From JANQUM01 sp047630355 (GTDB lineage Bacteria; Bacteroidota; Bacteroidia; Cytophagales; Spirosomataceae), in assembly GCA_047630355.1 (NCBI GenBank), contig JBLHXN010000018.1:1-43944 (forward strand): 43,944 bases of DNA. The letters run 5' to 3'. Positions 42,137 through 43,944 of this stretch are shown one piece after another (the stretch's first letter is position 1; each line of letters starts with the position of its first letter). Below the pieces are notes generated by a model. The model did not search any database. It was not told where the DNA came from and worked only from the letters and a program-made list of their open reading frames with translations. A program made the position numbers and the translations under genes.

Positions 42137-43459
42137 ATCAAGTATAATAAACTCGACCCGGCGGTTATTGCTTCGGTTTTCTTCTGTGTCATTTCGGGTG
42201 GTGGGAGCGGAGTCGCCCATGCCTTTGAATTTAATGCGTTTACCGTCAATTCCTTGTCCGATTAAATACTGTCGAACTTCAAAAGCACGGCGGACGGACA
42301 GTTTTTTATTCAATCTGGAATCGCCTTGATTATCGGTATGACCAACAACCTGAATTCTCATTTTTGCGTTGTCCCGCATCATTGAAACTAAACCTTCAAG
42401 CTGTTCGTACGATTCTGGTAAAATGGACGATTGACCCAAATCAAAGTATACTTTATTCAAGCGAAAAGTATTTTCGTTAATTGGTACGGGCGAAGTACTT
42501 TCTTCGGCTTCAATTACCGTTTCGATTTCTTCTTCCACGATTTTCTCTTCAATCATCGGCGGAACTTCGCTCGTCATTGGTAGAGGAGTCAGGTAAAAAT
42601 CACGGGTAAATGTCTTGTTAGATTTTAGAAAAGATAAATCAAAAGATTCTTCGCTGGATTCATAACCCGCAGCTGATACGGTGTATAGATAGTCATCAGG
42701 AGATATGATGAATTCGTACTTTCCTGATTTTGAAGTAACTACAGAATCAAATTTTACGTTGGAGTCTTTCGCAACGCAAACTATTTTTGCGGCTACTGGT
42801 TCGTTGGTTTCCGAGTCCAATACCTTTCCCCCCAAACTTATAATAATCTCTGGCTTTTCTTCTGCAACAATTTCTGGCTGCGGAGCAATGGTTTTAACCG
42901 ATTCCTCGCCTGGGTTATTTACTTCCACACCGTAGAAATTCCAGTAACTTACTCCACCTGACTTGGCACTTTCGCCCTCAATAATATCAACGATTTCAAT
43001 GCCGGGGGCAAGCTTCTCAAAGTAAATTTTGAAGTAGTACCGTTTATCGGCTTCAACAATAATACTTTCTGGTGATACAGGAATAGAACTTGCTTTCACA
43101 AACTTGAATCGCTGACCGTTTTTACTTAGTAAATACGAGTTTGGCTGAAAGCTGATGGTATTACCACCCTGCGTAAAGTTCCTCGCCATTTTATCAAGAA
43201 CATAACGTCGGGTGTTAGAATCTAAGCGGTCAATTTGCTTTTTCTCTTCGGGATTTTGTCGAAAATACTCTTCCATTTGTTCTTGCAGCGACTTGCTGAC
43301 GTATTTCATCGAAACGACGGTGTAATTATCATCAATCAGAATTTTATTAACGTACGTATCGTACGAACTTTTGCGGGAAACTTTTGGGTCCATCGTAATT
43401 TGTGCAATCAATGATTGACAAACTAAAAGTATAGAGAAGAGTGAAGTGAATCTTTTCAT
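42131..43459 (-). CDS. OmpA-family protein with carboxypeptidase-regulatory-like domain
   Basis: The 442-residue protein has a signal peptide (MKRFTSLFSILLVCQSLIAQ). Residues about 25-185 form an N-terminal region without a named family. Residues 205-290 are a carboxypeptidase-regulatory-like beta sandwich (GGKVLDSETNEPVAAKIVC then KSGKYEFIISPDDYLYTVSA). A glutamate-rich linker (PPMIEEKIVEEEIETVIEAE) is followed by the OmpA domain (FDLGQSSILPESYEQLEGLV, VGHTDNQGDSRLNKKLSVRR and NNRRVEFIILDK) that binds peptidoglycan. It should tether the outer membrane or a surface structure to the cell wall. It stands alone, convergent with the MscS gene, and is not paired with the other OmpA protein at 33379. 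Confidence 0.88.
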   Translation of the reverse strand: MKRFTSLFSILLVCQSLIAQITMDPKVSRKSSYDTYVNKILIDDNYTVVSMKYVSKSLQEQMEEYFRQNPEEKKQIDRLDSNTRRYVLDKMARNFTQGGNTISFQPNSYLLSKNGQRFKFVKASSIPVSPESIIVEADKRYYFKIYFEKLAPGIEIVDIIEGESAKSGGVSYWNFYGVEVNNPGEESVKTIAPQPEIVAEEKPEIIISLGGKVLDSETNEPVAAKIVCVAKDSNVKFDSVVTSKSGKYEFIISPDDYLYTVSAAGYESSEESFDLSFLKSNKTFTRDFYLTPLPMTSEVPPMIEEKIVEEEIETVIEAEESTSPVPINENTFRLNKVYFDLGQSSILPESYEQLEGLVSMMRDNAKMRIQVVGHTDNQGDSRLNKKLSVRRAFEVRQYLIGQGIDGKRIKFKGMGDSAPTTRNDTEENRSNNRRVEFIILDK

Positions 43460-43544
43460 GATTTATAAGGGTATTTCTTAAAACTCGATAATTAAAAAAC
43501 ATCTTTGCGTTGGCATTTAGTTTTTAAAATCTTGTTAAGAAAAG

Positions 43545-43944
43545 TTAATTGAATGTTTTGATCAGGTGAAAGTTTGAAATCGGAACGCCGTAGAGTTCGA
43601 GGTTTTTTTCCTTCTGAAGTACGAAACCCTTTTTTTCGAAAAATGGCCTTGAAACTGTACTTGCGTGGGTATCAAGTTTGGTTACTCCCATTTCCCGCAA
43701 ATAGTTTTCCGCTTGATTATAGAGTGTATCCGCAATTCCTTTTCGTTGGAAATCAGGGTGTGTAAATAGTAAATCAACGTAACCTTCGAGCGAAACCGAA
43801 ACAAAGCCAATAATCTGATTATTAGATTCTGCAATTACAAAGTACTGATTTTCAATACGTTGGAGCCATTTCTCATAATTATCCCGACCTTTTCTGACCC
43901 AAGCCCTTTTCTGTTCATCACTGTAAACTTGTGCGTCAATATTT
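43545..43944 (-). CDS. GNAT family N-acetyltransferase, N terminus outside window
   Basis: Translation of the minus strand from the right edge gives an open frame of 132 residues ending at the TAA at 43547-43545. The first visible residues are NIDAQVYSDEQKRAWVRKGR. IAESNNQIIGFVSVSLEGYV is the beta4 strand region, and FTHPDFQRKGIADTLYNQAE holds the acetyl-CoA pyrophosphate loop (Q-R-K-G-I-A, family pattern Q/RxxGxG/A). FFEKKGFVLQKEKNLELYGV is the typical ending of the fold. About 15-20 N-terminal residues are probably missing. It transfers an acetyl group from acetyl-CoA to an amine; the acceptor is unknown. No partner gene is visible. Confidence 0.88.
   Translation of the reverse strand, partial: NIDAQVYSDEQKRAWVRKGRDNYEKWLQRIENQYFVIAESNNQIIGFVSVSLEGYVDLLFTHPDFQRKGIADTLYNQAENYLREMGVTKLDTHASTVSRPFFEKKGFVLQKEKNLELYGVPISNFHLIKTFN

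Overview
The window reads as chromosomal DNA of a member of the Bacteroidota, most likely a Cytophagales-type bacterium. The signs are a type IX secretion type-B sorting domain, PorV/PorQ-like and OmpA/PD40 outer-membrane proteins, a bacterial GH3-family protein, a lone H-NOX/hybrid-kinase pair, TAnnTTTG-like promoter elements and weak ribosome-binding sites. The genus cannot be fixed by eye. No rRNA, tRNA, CRISPR array or prophage was seen.

Layout. 1-3988 (+) is the end of a tightly coupled glycan operon: an Ig-like protein cut by the window edge, a membrane-anchored GH5-like protein and a GT4 glycosyltransferase. A small outer-membrane barrel gene (4072-4566, -) and a flippase (4765-6060, -) follow. 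From 6106 to 16188 lies the most unusual part. It holds two copies of a cassette made of a response-regulator receiver fused to a family 2 glycosyltransferase (REC-GT2) plus a small STAS protein. One cassette has an intact REC-GT2 (10451-11885); in the other REC-GT2 is broken by frameshifts but its STAS gene is intact (6106-7542). Between the copies are a DUF4184 membrane protein and a TPR/beta-barrel outer-membrane protein. After a decayed IS5-family element (12279-13108) come an H-NOX haem sensor and a PAS-PAS-kinase-REC-HPt hybrid kinase (13153-16188). Read together, these genes suggest nitric-oxide sensing feeding a phosphorelay whose output may be a glycosyltransferase instead of a DNA-binding or cyclic-di-GMP protein. 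That link is an inference from gene neighbourhood.

16254-24000 is housekeeping and secreted enzymes: M1 peptidase, esterase, MetF, a triple-repeat secreted protein, a GH3-family protein and a glycerophosphodiesterase. 24151-27650 holds asnS and the Kdo transferase gene, with two small genes broken by in-frame stops (a four-helix-bundle 23S-IVP-like gene flanked by inverted repeats, and a small secreted protein). 27651-35448 encodes cell-envelope proteins: an HhH/beta-barrel protein with a PorV/PorQ-like partner, a DUF922-like predicted metalloprotease, a T9SS type-B cargo protein and an OmpA/PD40 protein. 35445-41022 is a second glycan operon (polyprenyl-type GT2, GT39-like GT-C, another multi-spanning protein, acyltransferase 3). 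The window ends with an MscS channel, an OmpA protein and a GNAT acetyltransferase cut by the right edge.
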